The notes beneath the pieces were generated by a model. It saw only the letters and a program-made list of their open reading frames with translations. It made no database searches and was not told the DNA's origin. From the NCBI RefSeq assembly GCF_004345645.1, contig NZ_SLWS01000003.1, positions 124,001 through 188,000 on the forward strand: a stretch of 64,000 bases of DNA. The letters run 5' to 3'. This document shows, one piece after another, positions 46,433-53,065 of this stretch. This DNA is from Actinocrispum wychmicini. Lineage in GTDB: Bacteria > Actinomycetota > Actinomycetes > Mycobacteriales > Pseudonocardiaceae. The position numbers and the translations under genes are program-made. Each line of letters begins with the position of its first letter. Within the stretch, counting starts at the first letter, position 1.

Positions 46433-46751
46433 CCTAGTCAAGTTCGCACTTGAGGACCTGACTTGCAGGGGTCATTTCCGCAGGTCAAGGAAAGGTAGGG
46501 GGCGCACCGCGCGATGTTCTCGCGCCGGAGGCTGTTCCTAGGTACCTTTCATTGGGAGTGCTGAGCGCCTACAGTCGCCCACGCCGTCGACCATGGAGGG
46601 GTCTGCCCGGCGTCCGCCACGACCGTTCCACTACAGCGTTGGCTGACGTCGTTGCTTGGAGCAACCCGCGGGCGCGGCCGTTTGACGCACGGGGCGGCGC
46701 ACGTCAAGATGGGTGAGCAATGTCAGTAAAATTGCCCGCAAGGAGACGATC
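46433..46751. other. gap of about 320 bp between left repeat and small-protein gene
   Basis: I see no convincing gene here. Near its right end GCAAT (46717-46721) and ATTGC (46731-46735) form an inverted repeat that overlaps TAAAAT (46727-46732), a fair -10 element. The same GCAAT/ATTGC words occur before the radical SAM gene. The rest shows no clear structure. Confidence 0.45.
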
Positions 46752-46982
46752 ATGCGCGCTCATTTCCTCGGCAAGGACCCTGACTCTCAAGAGGGCCAAT
46801 CACCTACGCTGTTCGCGACCGACCGGACCGACCGTGTCACGTACATCGCACAAGGCTGGAAAGTGACTGACTCGCAGGCGCTCGCCGACGTTGGCCCTGT
46901 CCCCCAGCACGAGACCTTGGTTGAGATCCCCGAGGATGTCCTCAAGATGTACGCCCGCCGGTACATGGAGGAGGGGAACTGA
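46752..46982 (+). CDS. small conserved protein of the DUF6879/XRE trio
   Basis: The ATG at 46752 follows AAGGAGACGATC, so it is chosen over a GTG 39 bases further up. The 76-residue product (MRAHFLGKDPDSQEG ... QGWKVTD ... HETLVEIPEDVL) resembles small proteins commonly encoded in actinomycetes just before DUF6879 and XRE/DUF5753 genes. Their biochemical role is not known to me. GGAGGAGGGG lies over its last codons and serves the next gene. Confidence 0.7.
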   Translation: MRAHFLGKDPDSQEGQSPTLFATDRTDRVTYIAQGWKVTDSQALADVGPVPQHETLVEIPEDVLKMYARRYMEEGN

Positions 46983-47497
46983 CTCGGATCATCGAACCCG
47001 GTCCTGAGTTCGGCCAGCTCTTCCGTACCTTCGAGCACACCGCCTTCCGCTTGGAGACAAGAGACCAGTACAAATCCGCGAACGAGGCAGTTGCCCTGCG
47101 TCAGTTCGTAGCTGGCGACGATGTTGACATGAGCTGGTTTCGGAACTGGCTGTCCATGATCAAGCAGGCGAGCGGCGAAGGCCGCCGCTTCAGCCGGGTC
47201 AGGATCGTGTCGGTTCCTCTTACCGACTACAGCCGCTTCGGAATCTACTGCTCGACGTACACCAACGCTGCGGGAGAGGACATCCGCTATCTCACCCGTG
47301 ACAGCGCGGCCGACCTGCCCGACTATGACTACTGGCTGTTCGACTCGCGAACGCTGGTGCGGATGCTCTTCGACGAAGACGAAACCTTCTTGGGTGGCGA
47401 GGTCATCGAAGACGCTGAGTCCGTTGTGGATCACAACTACTGGCGTGACGCTGCCTGGCACAAGGCAGTGAGACGGGATGACTTTGCCGCAAACTAG
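46979..47497 (+). CDS. DUF6879 family protein, apparently without a standard start codon
   Basis: The conserved family sequence begins FGQLFRTFEHTAFRLETRDQY, but the first ATG/GTG/TTG in frame is TTG 47051, inside it. The frame is open back through CTG 46979, which overlaps the stop of the previous gene (CTGA) and follows GGAGGAGGGG; CTG is therefore the likely start, giving 172 residues. Later family features are RVRIVSVPLTDYSRFGIY, DIRYLTRD, YDYWLFDSRTLVRMLFDED and AAWHKAVR at the end. The function is unknown. It overlaps the XRE gene by 20 bases, as in many actinomycete copies of this set. Confidence 0.68.
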   Translation: MTRIIEPGPEFGQLFRTFEHTAFRLETRDQYKSANEAVALRQFVAGDDVDMSWFRNWLSMIKQASGEGRRFSRVRIVSVPLTDYSRFGIYCSTYTNAAGEDIRYLTRDSAADLPDYDYWLFDSRTLVRMLFDEDETFLGGEVIEDAESVVDHNYWRDAAWHKAVRRDDFAAN

Positions 47498-48365
47498 GGC
47501 GTCTGGCGCGTCGAACGTTCACGAGGCGCGCATCGCGCTGGGCAACCGACTCCGCGAGCTTCGTACCGACGCTGGGATGTCCGGCAAGGAACTCGCGGAG
47601 TCGTTGTCGTGGCGGCCCTCGAAGGTATCCAAGATCGAACACGCCAAGCAAACGCCGAGCGACGCCGACATCCGAGCATGGACGACGGCCACGAAGCGCG
47701 AGGCCGAGGCTCCTGATCTGCTGGCGTCACTACACACCCTCGAAATCCAGCACGCGGAATGGCAGCGACAGCTTCGCGGAGGGCTGAAGCCGCACCAGTC
47801 GGAGATCGCCGAGATCAACGCCAAGACCCGACTCTTCCGTGTCTTCGAGTCCACCTACATACCCGGCCTTCTGCAGACGGCGCAGTACGCTCGTCACCGC
47901 TTCGCCCAAAGCATCACGGTCTTCAAGATCCCCAACGACATCAACGAGGCTGTTCGCGCTCGTGTCCAACGTCAGGACATCCTGTACCGGCCCGAGAAGC
48001 GCTTTCACTTCGTGCTCACCGAAGCCGCATTGCGCTACCGGCTCTGCCCGCCTGAGATCATGCTCGGCCAACTCGATCGACTGATCTCGATGGCAGCACT
48101 TCCCAATGTGAAGCTCGGCATCGTCGGGTTCGAGACCGCTTACGTCGTAGCGCCGGCTCACGGCTTCTGGTTGCTCGACGAGGAACGCGTGATGGTTGAA
48201 ACCTTCTCGGCCGAACTCAACCTCGCCCAGCCACAAGAGACGGCTCTCTACGGCACAGTCTTTGACTCATTGGCTGCTGTCGCCAGCTATGGCCGGTCTG
48301 CACGTGCCATCATCACTCGCGCGGTCGACGATCTTTCTCAGCAGGTAGCCGAAGATTCCGACTGA
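47478..48365 (+). CDS. XRE-family regulator with DUF5753 domain
   Basis: The 295-residue protein has an N-terminal helix-turn-helix (residues about 20-75; LGNRLRELRTDAGMSGKELAESLSWRPSKVSKIEHAKQ is split across it) and a C-terminal DUF5753 region with VFESTYIPGLLQTAQYAR, ILYRPEKRFHFVLTEAALRYR and SMAALPNVKLGIV. This class of actinomycete regulator usually pairs with DUF397 or DUF6879 proteins and controls development or secondary metabolism. Short palindromes (GCAAT/ATTGC) stand before this trio and before the radical SAM gene and are candidate binding sites. Confidence 0.9.
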   Translation: MTLPQTRASGASNVHEARIALGNRLRELRTDAGMSGKELAESLSWRPSKVSKIEHAKQTPSDADIRAWTTATKREAEAPDLLASLHTLEIQHAEWQRQLRGGLKPHQSEIAEINAKTRLFRVFESTYIPGLLQTAQYARHRFAQSITVFKIPNDINEAVRARVQRQDILYRPEKRFHFVLTEAALRYRLCPPEIMLGQLDRLISMAALPNVKLGIVGFETAYVVAPAHGFWLLDEERVMVETFSAELNLAQPQETALYGTVFDSLAAVASYGRSARAIITRAVDDLSQQVAEDSD

Positions 48366-48392
48366 TTGCGCCGCTCCAGGACTACTTCAAGA

Positions 48393-48404
48393 ATTGCGAG
48401 CAAT
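48393..48404. promoter_or_regulatory. ATTGC-GA-GCAAT palindrome before the radical SAM operon
   Basis: A perfect 5-bp inverted repeat with a 2-base centre lies in the 120-bp gap between the XRE gene and the radical SAM gene. The words ATTGC and GCAAT also occur at 46717-46735, 17-35 bases before the trio's first start codon, in a differently spaced arrangement. GAGCAAT is shared exactly. A site for the XRE protein is plausible but unproven. Confidence 0.42.
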
Positions 48405-48486
48405 ACTGAGAAATTTTCTATCGAGACCCATGACGCCTGCCTACTCTCCATGAGCAACCTCCCGGCTGACCTTGGAGAAGAGCTAC

Positions 48487-49638
48487 GTGATCACGTCCGT
48501 GCCACTGCTCAGCAATGACCAGATCCACCGCCTGCCCAAGCGTGCTCAGGAAGTGGTCGAGTACCGCAAGAGCGGCCTGAGCCTCAATCACATCCAGGGG
48601 TGCTCGCTCGGCTGTGCCTACTGCATCCGCCACACCTACGGCTTGTGGGACGCGAACCAGCCCGTTGCGCTCATGTCTGACGCCCAAGCTGTCGAAGAAC
48701 TGGTCAACCACCATTACTTCCAACCGCACATCACACCGATCCAGCTCTTCAATCGCGCGACCGAGCCCTTCCTGCCCAAGGTCCGCCCGCACACCTACGC
48801 CGTGCTCGAAGACCTGGACGAGCGTGAACTGACCAATCACGTCCTGGTCATCACGCGCCACCAGCTCAAGCCCGACGACATCGGCCGGCTCAACCGACTG
48901 CACAACCTCAAGCTGACCTTGCTGTTCACGTACTCCGGAATCGACAACGAGCAGATTGAGCCCTACCCATCGCACGTCGCGGCCGACTCGTTGAAGCTCA
49001 TGAGCGCACCCACCCCGCGGAGGTATCGGACGGTGCTCTACTGGCGTCCCCTGGTCCCCGGACTTAACGACACCGATGAGCACTTGGCCGCCGCACGCGA
49101 GCTGAGCAACCATGCTGACGCCACTGTCTTCACCGGGTTGTTCTACCGCGACCAGATCGCTGAGTACTACAAGGCCACCGGGATCCCCGAACCCTACGAG
49201 GCCACCGCGCGCCGCAAGATCATGCCAAGGGAACTAGAACAGCGCGTGCTCGAAGCGTTCTCCAACTCGGCTGCCTTGTTTCGGAAGACGTCGTGCGCTG
49301 TGTCCTACGTGCATGGTCTTCCCGACTACAACGGGCACTTCGGCATCCACGAACTCTGCGACATCTGCCCCCTGAGTCAGCAGGAACTCTGTGCCAACGC
49401 GCATCGGACGCCAACCGCTCAAGACATACACGATGTCGCCAGCGTGTTGCCCGACGCCGGCAGCCTCCAGGTCGTAGATATCTCCCAGCGGGCGGCCACC
49501 GTGTCTGGCTTGGAAGCTGAGCAACCGCGCTACTACTTGCAGCACACGCTGGGCTTCCAGGTTCACGACGCAGACCACCCGCACCACGCGGACCGGCACG
49601 GTCGCGCTGACATCGGATGGAAGGCAAGGCAGACATGA
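48487..49638 (+). CDS. radical SAM enzyme of unknown function
   Basis: Using GTG 48487, six bases after GGAGAAG, the protein has 383 residues; TTG 48472 would add five. QGCSLGCAYCIRH gives Cys39, Cys43 and Cys46, the CX3CX2C cluster of radical SAM enzymes. A second Cys group CDICPLSQQELC near residue 300 could hold another iron-sulfur cluster. The middle has a TIM-barrel-like run (FNRATEPFLPK, NHVLVITRHQL, LYWRPLVPGLND). It resembles archaeal/bacterial spore-photoproduct-lyase-like or repair-like radical SAM proteins only in general form. It overlaps the exonuclease gene by four bases, so a role on DNA, RNA or nucleotides is suggested by context. Confidence 0.85.
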   Translation: MITSVPLLSNDQIHRLPKRAQEVVEYRKSGLSLNHIQGCSLGCAYCIRHTYGLWDANQPVALMSDAQAVEELVNHHYFQPHITPIQLFNRATEPFLPKVRPHTYAVLEDLDERELTNHVLVITRHQLKPDDIGRLNRLHNLKLTLLFTYSGIDNEQIEPYPSHVAADSLKLMSAPTPRRYRTVLYWRPLVPGLNDTDEHLAAARELSNHADATVFTGLFYRDQIAEYYKATGIPEPYEATARRKIMPRELEQRVLEAFSNSAALFRKTSCAVSYVHGLPDYNGHFGIHELCDICPLSQQELCANAHRTPTAQDIHDVASVLPDAGSLQVVDISQRAATVSGLEAEQPRYYLQHTLGFQVHDADHPHHADRHGRADIGWKARQT

Positions 49639-50216
49639 CGCACTGGACCTCGCTGAGCTACGTCGTGGTCGATGTCGAGGGCAACGGCCACCAACCACCC
49701 GACCTGGTCGAACTGGCCGCAGTGCCGATTGTCGACGGGATCATCGGCGATCCGAAGACCTGGCTGGTCCGACCCGACCTGCCGATCACCCCCTTCGCCA
49801 GGAAGATCCATGGCATCAGCAACGAGCAGGTGGCAGGCGCACCAGTCTTCGCGCATATCGAGGCCGACGTACTGAAGGCACTGGACGCCTCGGCTCTCAT
49901 CGCTCACAACGCGCATATCGATGTCGGCGTTCTTCAGCGCAAGCTCGGCGACTGGGAGTGCCCCGAGGTGTTCGACACACTCAAGCTCGCGCGGCGCCTG
50001 CTACCGGACAGGACGACCCACAAGCTCGGCGCGCTTGTCGAGGAGTTCAGTCTCGACAAGGGACTGGAGCGTGAGGCTCAACCGCATCGGGCGGCTTATG
50101 ACGCGATCGTCACAGCCCGGCTCTTTGTCCATCTCGCAGGCCGACGGACGCTCGAAGAACTGCGCGCCGGCCCTTCACGCGAGGGAGGCGGAGATGACCA
50201 GCAAGGGCTCTTCTAG
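49635..50216 (+). CDS. DEDDh 3'-5' exonuclease (DnaQ-like)
   Basis: The ATG at 49635 overlaps the radical SAM stop. The 193-residue protein carries all DEDDh catalytic residues: Asp13 and Glu15 (VVDVEGNG), Asp96 (AHNAHIDVGVL), His150 and Asp155 (HRAAYDA). It is a single-domain nuclease without polymerase or helicase parts. Such enzymes remove nucleotides from 3' ends of DNA or RNA. Coupled translation with a radical SAM enzyme and a thymidylate kinase-like protein suggests a shared nucleic-acid or nucleotide pathway. Its last 23 bases overlap the next gene. Confidence 0.9.
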   Translation: MTHWTSLSYVVVDVEGNGHQPPDLVELAAVPIVDGIIGDPKTWLVRPDLPITPFARKIHGISNEQVAGAPVFAHIEADVLKALDASALIAHNAHIDVGVLQRKLGDWECPEVFDTLKLARRLLPDRTTHKLGALVEEFSLDKGLEREAQPHRAAYDAIVTARLFVHLAGRRTLEELRAGPSREGGGDDQQGLF

Positions 50217-50841
50217 CCATGGACGCAACCTGTTCGTTAGCGTCGATGGACCGAGCGGCGCGGGAAAGACCACCATCGTTCGACATCTGGCTCAGATCCT
50301 CGTCGCCCAAGGCGAGCATGTACACGTGACAGCCGAACCGTCGTCAGGTCCTATCGGCAAGCTTGCATCCGAGTTGACCGAGACGGTAACCGGTCACTCG
50401 CTTGCTTGTCTCTACGCGGCGGACCGTTACCACCACATCGAGACGGAAATCATTCCACATCTCAAGACCGGCCATATCGTCATCACTGACCGGTACATCG
50501 CCTCGGGGCTGGTGGTCCAGCGGTTCGACGGCGTAGATCCGGTCTTCTTGTGGCAACTCAACGAGGACGCCGAGCGACCAGACCTCGTGGTCATCCTCGA
50601 AGCGGATCCTGACGTTGTCGCCGACCGGCTGAGGGAACGGGGGCGACACACTCGCTTTCAGTTCGCTCCAGACAGCAGCCACAAGGAAGTCGAGTACTAC
50701 AGGCAGGCGACTGAAACACTTGATGCGGCGGGCTTCTGCGTCCTCCAAGTCGACTGCAGCCGCCAGCCTCCAGAGCAGTCTGCGGCGTTCATCCGAGACC
50801 GGCTCATGCTCCTCGTGCCCAACGAGGTGGTGGACTCATGA
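50194..50841 (+). CDS. tmk: thymidylate kinase-like nucleotide kinase
   Basis: The 215-residue product starts at ATG 50194 after GAGGGAGGCGG. VSVDGPSGAGKTT is the P-loop, ITDRYIASGLVVQR the DRY motif of thymidylate kinases, and RLRERGRHTRFQF the lid region. The usual TREPGG motif reads TAEPSSGPIG, so the substrate may differ from dTMP. A housekeeping kinase should exist elsewhere, and this copy sits in a coupled operon on a lower-GC island, so a specialised nucleotide is likely. Its stop overlaps the next start. Confidence 0.82.
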   Translation: MTSKGSSSHGRNLFVSVDGPSGAGKTTIVRHLAQILVAQGEHVHVTAEPSSGPIGKLASELTETVTGHSLACLYAADRYHHIETEIIPHLKTGHIVITDRYIASGLVVQRFDGVDPVFLWQLNEDAERPDLVVILEADPDVVADRLRERGRHTRFQFAPDSSHKEVEYYRQATETLDAAGFCVLQVDCSRQPPEQSAAFIRDRLMLLVPNEVVDS

Positions 50842-51251
50842 ACCTGCCCATCACGAACGACGACGCGATACGCCTCTATCCCGAACTGCAAGACCTGGTT
50901 GCTGTACGGGAAGCTGGTTGGATCTTCCGTCCCATCCAAGATGAAGGCGGTCCGTTGGAAGGGATCGCCGGCAGCTTCAGCCGTCACCAATACACCGACG
51001 CCATCTTTGTCTTTGACCGAACCAACGTCAGCGCGGCCCGCGTGCTTGACGAAGCCTACGGTGGCGGGTGTATCTGGTCGAAAGAAGGCTCAGACATCCA
51101 AGAGGTTGTTCACGAACTGCTCGGTCTTCCCGAACCAGATCAGACCGGAGCCCCGACGCTGGTCAAGCGCTCAAGTACGTTGTGGACACCCACATCCTTC
51201 CGGTGGCCGGCGCGTGATACGAGGCCATGGACGTTCAACTGTCCGTTTTGA
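50838..51251 (+). CDS. small protein of unknown function ending the radical SAM operon
   Basis: The ATG overlaps the kinase stop (ATGA). The 137-residue protein is soluble; its middle has FVFDRTNVSAARVLDEAYGGGCIW and EVVHELLGLPEPD, suggesting a compact alpha/beta fold. The last 30 residues are low in recognisable structure and could come from read-through into junction sequence. I recognise no family. Coupling implies it works with the kinase, nuclease and radical SAM enzyme. Confidence 0.6.
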   Translation: MNLPITNDDAIRLYPELQDLVAVREAGWIFRPIQDEGGPLEGIAGSFSRHQYTDAIFVFDRTNVSAARVLDEAYGGGCIWSKEGSDIQEVVHELLGLPEPDQTGAPTLVKRSSTLWTPTSFRWPARDTRPWTFNCPF

Positions 51252-51276
51252 ACGGTTCGCGGGTGGTGCGCGGCTG

Positions 51277-51492
51277 CTACACCAGCATCGTCACGAGCAC
51301 CCAGTACAGCAGCCCGCCGACCAAGCCGCCGACGGCGATGCCTTCCCGGCGCAGCAACGCCACCTTCGCGCCCGACTCGGTCAACCGGTAATACTCCTCC
51401 AGAATCGCCAGCTTGTACTCCAGCGAGAACACCCGTCGTCGTGGCCGGTCCACCCCAGTCCCGAAATCAGCACTACTGAACGTCATGATCAC
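51277..51492 (-). pseudogene. truncated transposase helix-turn-helix remnant
   Basis: The first 50 of 71 residues (GVDRPRRRVFSLEYK, ILEEYYRLTESGAKVALLRREGI) match the N-terminal DNA-binding helix region of IS3-type OrfA transposases. There the family continues with a second helix and a leucine zipper; here it switches to the unrelated hydrophobic end AVGGLVGGLLYWVLVTMLV. I read it as a broken copy joined to other sequence. It lies 74 bp inside the right inverted repeat and supports a mobile origin of the island. Confidence 0.65.
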
Positions 51493-51565
51493 CCATCATC
51501 CAGACTCACCCCACTCAGAACTACAAACAACCAACAGTGGTCTCACGTGATCCTGACAGAGGGGG

Positions 51566-51667
51566 ATACGGGAGGGAGTCACCACGCCACACAACCCAAC
51601 CAACCAGCAGCACTAAGGACAAGGGCTCCCTCTTGGCGGCCTGCCATAGCGGCGAGCGGCAATCTTT
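51566..51667 (-). repeat. right 102-bp inverted repeat
   Basis: Reverse complement of 46329-46430 with 98 of 102 bases equal and no gaps; the bases beyond each end do not match over any length. Next to it TTTGACACCAGA occurs twice (51666-51677 and 51681-51692). The minus-strand frame 51521-51727 through this copy contains the same KDCRSPLWQAAKREPLSL peptide as the left copy and is not taken as a gene. Confidence 0.93.
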
Positions 51668-51693
51668 TGACACCAGACACTTTGACACCAGAA

Positions 51694-51728
51694 AATGGCG
51701 CCCTGACCGTTCGGGTCGGAGCGCCATT
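51694..51728 (-). terminator. intrinsic terminator of the 14-gene minus-strand operon
   Basis: A 15-bp imperfect stem with a 5-base loop pairs 51694-51708 with 51714-51728. Read on the minus strand the stem ends in CGCCATTTTC, giving a short T run. It lies 23 bases after the MbtH stop and so closes the operon that starts near 62947. Confidence 0.8.
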
Positions 51729-51751
51729 GTCCGTTGCGGATTGTCTGTCCG

Positions 51752-51973
51752 TTAGGACGAGACGCGGTCCATGGCCTTGATCAGGCTGGTGGGCCGCATG
51801 TCCACCCAGTTCTGTTCGATGTAGTCGAGGCAGGACTGGCGGGTTTGTTCGCCGAACACTGGGTGCCAGCCGTTCGGGATGGGGGCGAAGGAGGGCCAGA
51901 GGGAGTGTTGGCCTTCGTCGTTCACCAGGACGAGGTAGGAGCCGTCGGGGTTCTCGAACGGGTTGGTGCTCAT
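51752..51973 (-). CDS. mbtH: MbtH-like NRPS accessory protein
   Basis: The 73-residue protein shows the full MbtH signature: [24 protein letters not shown], then [11 protein letters not shown] and [14 protein letters not shown]. MbtH proteins bind adenylation domains and are often needed for their folding and activity. As the only copy in the window it probably serves the six-module NRPS encoded on the other strand. It is the last gene of the minus-strand operon, 25 bp after the flavin reductase and just before a terminator, at the edge of the island. Confidence 0.97.
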   Translation of the reverse strand: MSTNPFENPDGSYLVLVNDEGQHSLWPSFAPIPNGWHPVFGEQTRQSCLDYIEQNWVDMRPTSLIKAMDRVSS

Positions 51974-51998
51974 TGTTTCTCCTTTGTGGACTGACTTG

Positions 51999-52490
51999 TC
52001 AGGTGACGGTGTGGTAGCCGCCTCGGTAGAAGACGAGGGGTGTGCTGTCTCGGCTTGTTCTCAGGGCTAGGACTTCGCCGATCACGAGGGTGTGGTCGCC
52101 TGCTGGTTGGGTGGCCACTGAGCGGCACTCCAGGGTGGCTACGCAGTTGGTGAGCAGGGCCGCTCCGGTGGCTGGGCCGATGGTGTGGGGTACTCCGCCC
52201 AGGTCTTTTGTGGACATTCGGTGGGCGAAGTGGACGGACAGGTCCTGTTGGTCCGCGGCGAGTACGGACACTCCCCAGAGGCCTGATGAGCACAGCGCGA
52301 CTGTGAACGGTGACTTGTCGCTGAAGCATATCGAGACCAGGGGTGGTTGTAGTGACACGGATGTGAAGCTGTTGGCGGTCCTTGCTTGGTGGCCGGTGGG
52401 GGATTGGGTGGTGACCACCATGACGCCTGTGGGGATGTGCGTGAGCGCCGAACGGAAGGTGTCCGGTGCGATCTGTTCCGCGGCGGTCAT
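51999..52490 (-). CDS. flavin reductase-like protein
   Basis: The 163-residue protein is of the flavin-reductase split-barrel family: [20 protein letters not shown] at the start, [23 protein letters not shown] as the flavin-binding core, and [12 protein letters not shown] near the end, with FYRGGYH closing. It would use NAD(P)H to make reduced FMN or FAD. The likely partner is the luciferase-like monooxygenase of the facing operon, since no other oxygenase is seen nearby. Its start overlaps the UbiX stop (ATGA). Confidence 0.9.
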   Translation of the reverse strand: MTAAEQIAPDTFRSALTHIPTGVMVVTTQSPTGHQARTANSFTSVSLQPPLVSICFSDKSPFTVALCSSGLWGVSVLAADQQDLSVHFAHRMSTKDLGGVPHTIGPATGAALLTNCVATLECRSVATQPAGDHTLVIGEVLALRTSRDSTPLVFYRGGYHTVT

Positions 52491-53065
52491 GGTCGCTCCT
52501 TACGGGGTCGGCAGTCCGGCCAGCGGACGGTTTCGGGCATGGCCAGCCCGAACTGGTCGAGCACGCGCGCGCACACGTGGTCCACGATGTCGTCGACCGT
52601 GGCCGGCTTGGTGTAGAACGCCGGCACCGGCGCCGCGATCACCACGCCCATTCTGGCCAGCGCCAACATGTTCTCCAGGTGGATCTCGGAGAACGGCAGT
52701 TCACGCGGCACCAGCACGAGCCGTCGGCGTTCCTTCAGTGTTACGTCCGCCGCGCGCGGGATGAGACCTTCGCCGTAGCCCGTCCGGATCGCGGCCACTG
52801 TCTTCATGCTGCACGGCGCCACGATCATCCCGTCGGTACGGAACGAGCCGCTGGAGATCGCCGCCGCCTGGTCGCTGTGGCCGTGCACATGTGAGGCCAG
52901 CTCGTACACGTCAGCCGCGGTCAGTCCGGTCTCCAGCTCCAGGGTTGCCCGGCCCCACCGGCTCATCACCAGGTGTGTCTCCACGTCCAGGTCCCGCAGC
53001 GCGCGCAGGATCCGCACGCCGAGCGTCGCGCCGGTCGCGCCGGTGATGGCCACCACGAGTCTCAT
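52487..53065 (-). CDS. ubiX: UbiX-like flavin prenyltransferase
   Basis: The start is the ATG overlapping the UbiD stop. The 192-residue flavoprotein has VVAITGATGATLGVRIL, MIVAPCSMKTVAAI and LVPRELPFSEIHLENML, all diagnostic for UbiX. UbiX joins dimethylallyl phosphate to FMN to form prenylated FMN, the cofactor of UbiD decarboxylases. The partner gene is directly upstream. The pair makes the operon self-sufficient for this chemistry. Confidence 0.94.
   Translation of the reverse strand: MRLVVAITGATGATLGVRILRALRDLDVETHLVMSRWGRATLELETGLTAADVYELASHVHGHSDQAAAISSGSFRTDGMIVAPCSMKTVAAIRTGYGEGLIPRAADVTLKERRRLVLVPRELPFSEIHLENMLALARMGVVIAAPVPAFYTKPATVDDIVDHVCARVLDQFGLAMPETVRWPDCRPRKERP

Larger units (their letters stand above)
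46329..51667. mobile_element. candidate inserted island bounded by 102-bp inverted repeats
   Basis: The 5.3-kb segment between the repeats has visibly lower GC than the flanking operons. It carries regulatory and nucleic-acid genes unrelated to peptide synthesis and includes a transposase remnant near its right end. It separates two convergent operons that look like one biosynthetic cluster. No intact transposase or integrase is present, so it may be a decayed or trans-mobilised element, or the repeats may be two copies of a dispersed repeat. Target duplications are not evident outside the repeats. Confidence 0.5.

Noticed and set aside
46284-46541. Small open frame across the left inverted repeat, with a related one at 51521-51727
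   Set aside because: The shared peptide comes from the repeat itself, the flanks differ and no good ribosome site is present. I treat them as a repeat, not genes.
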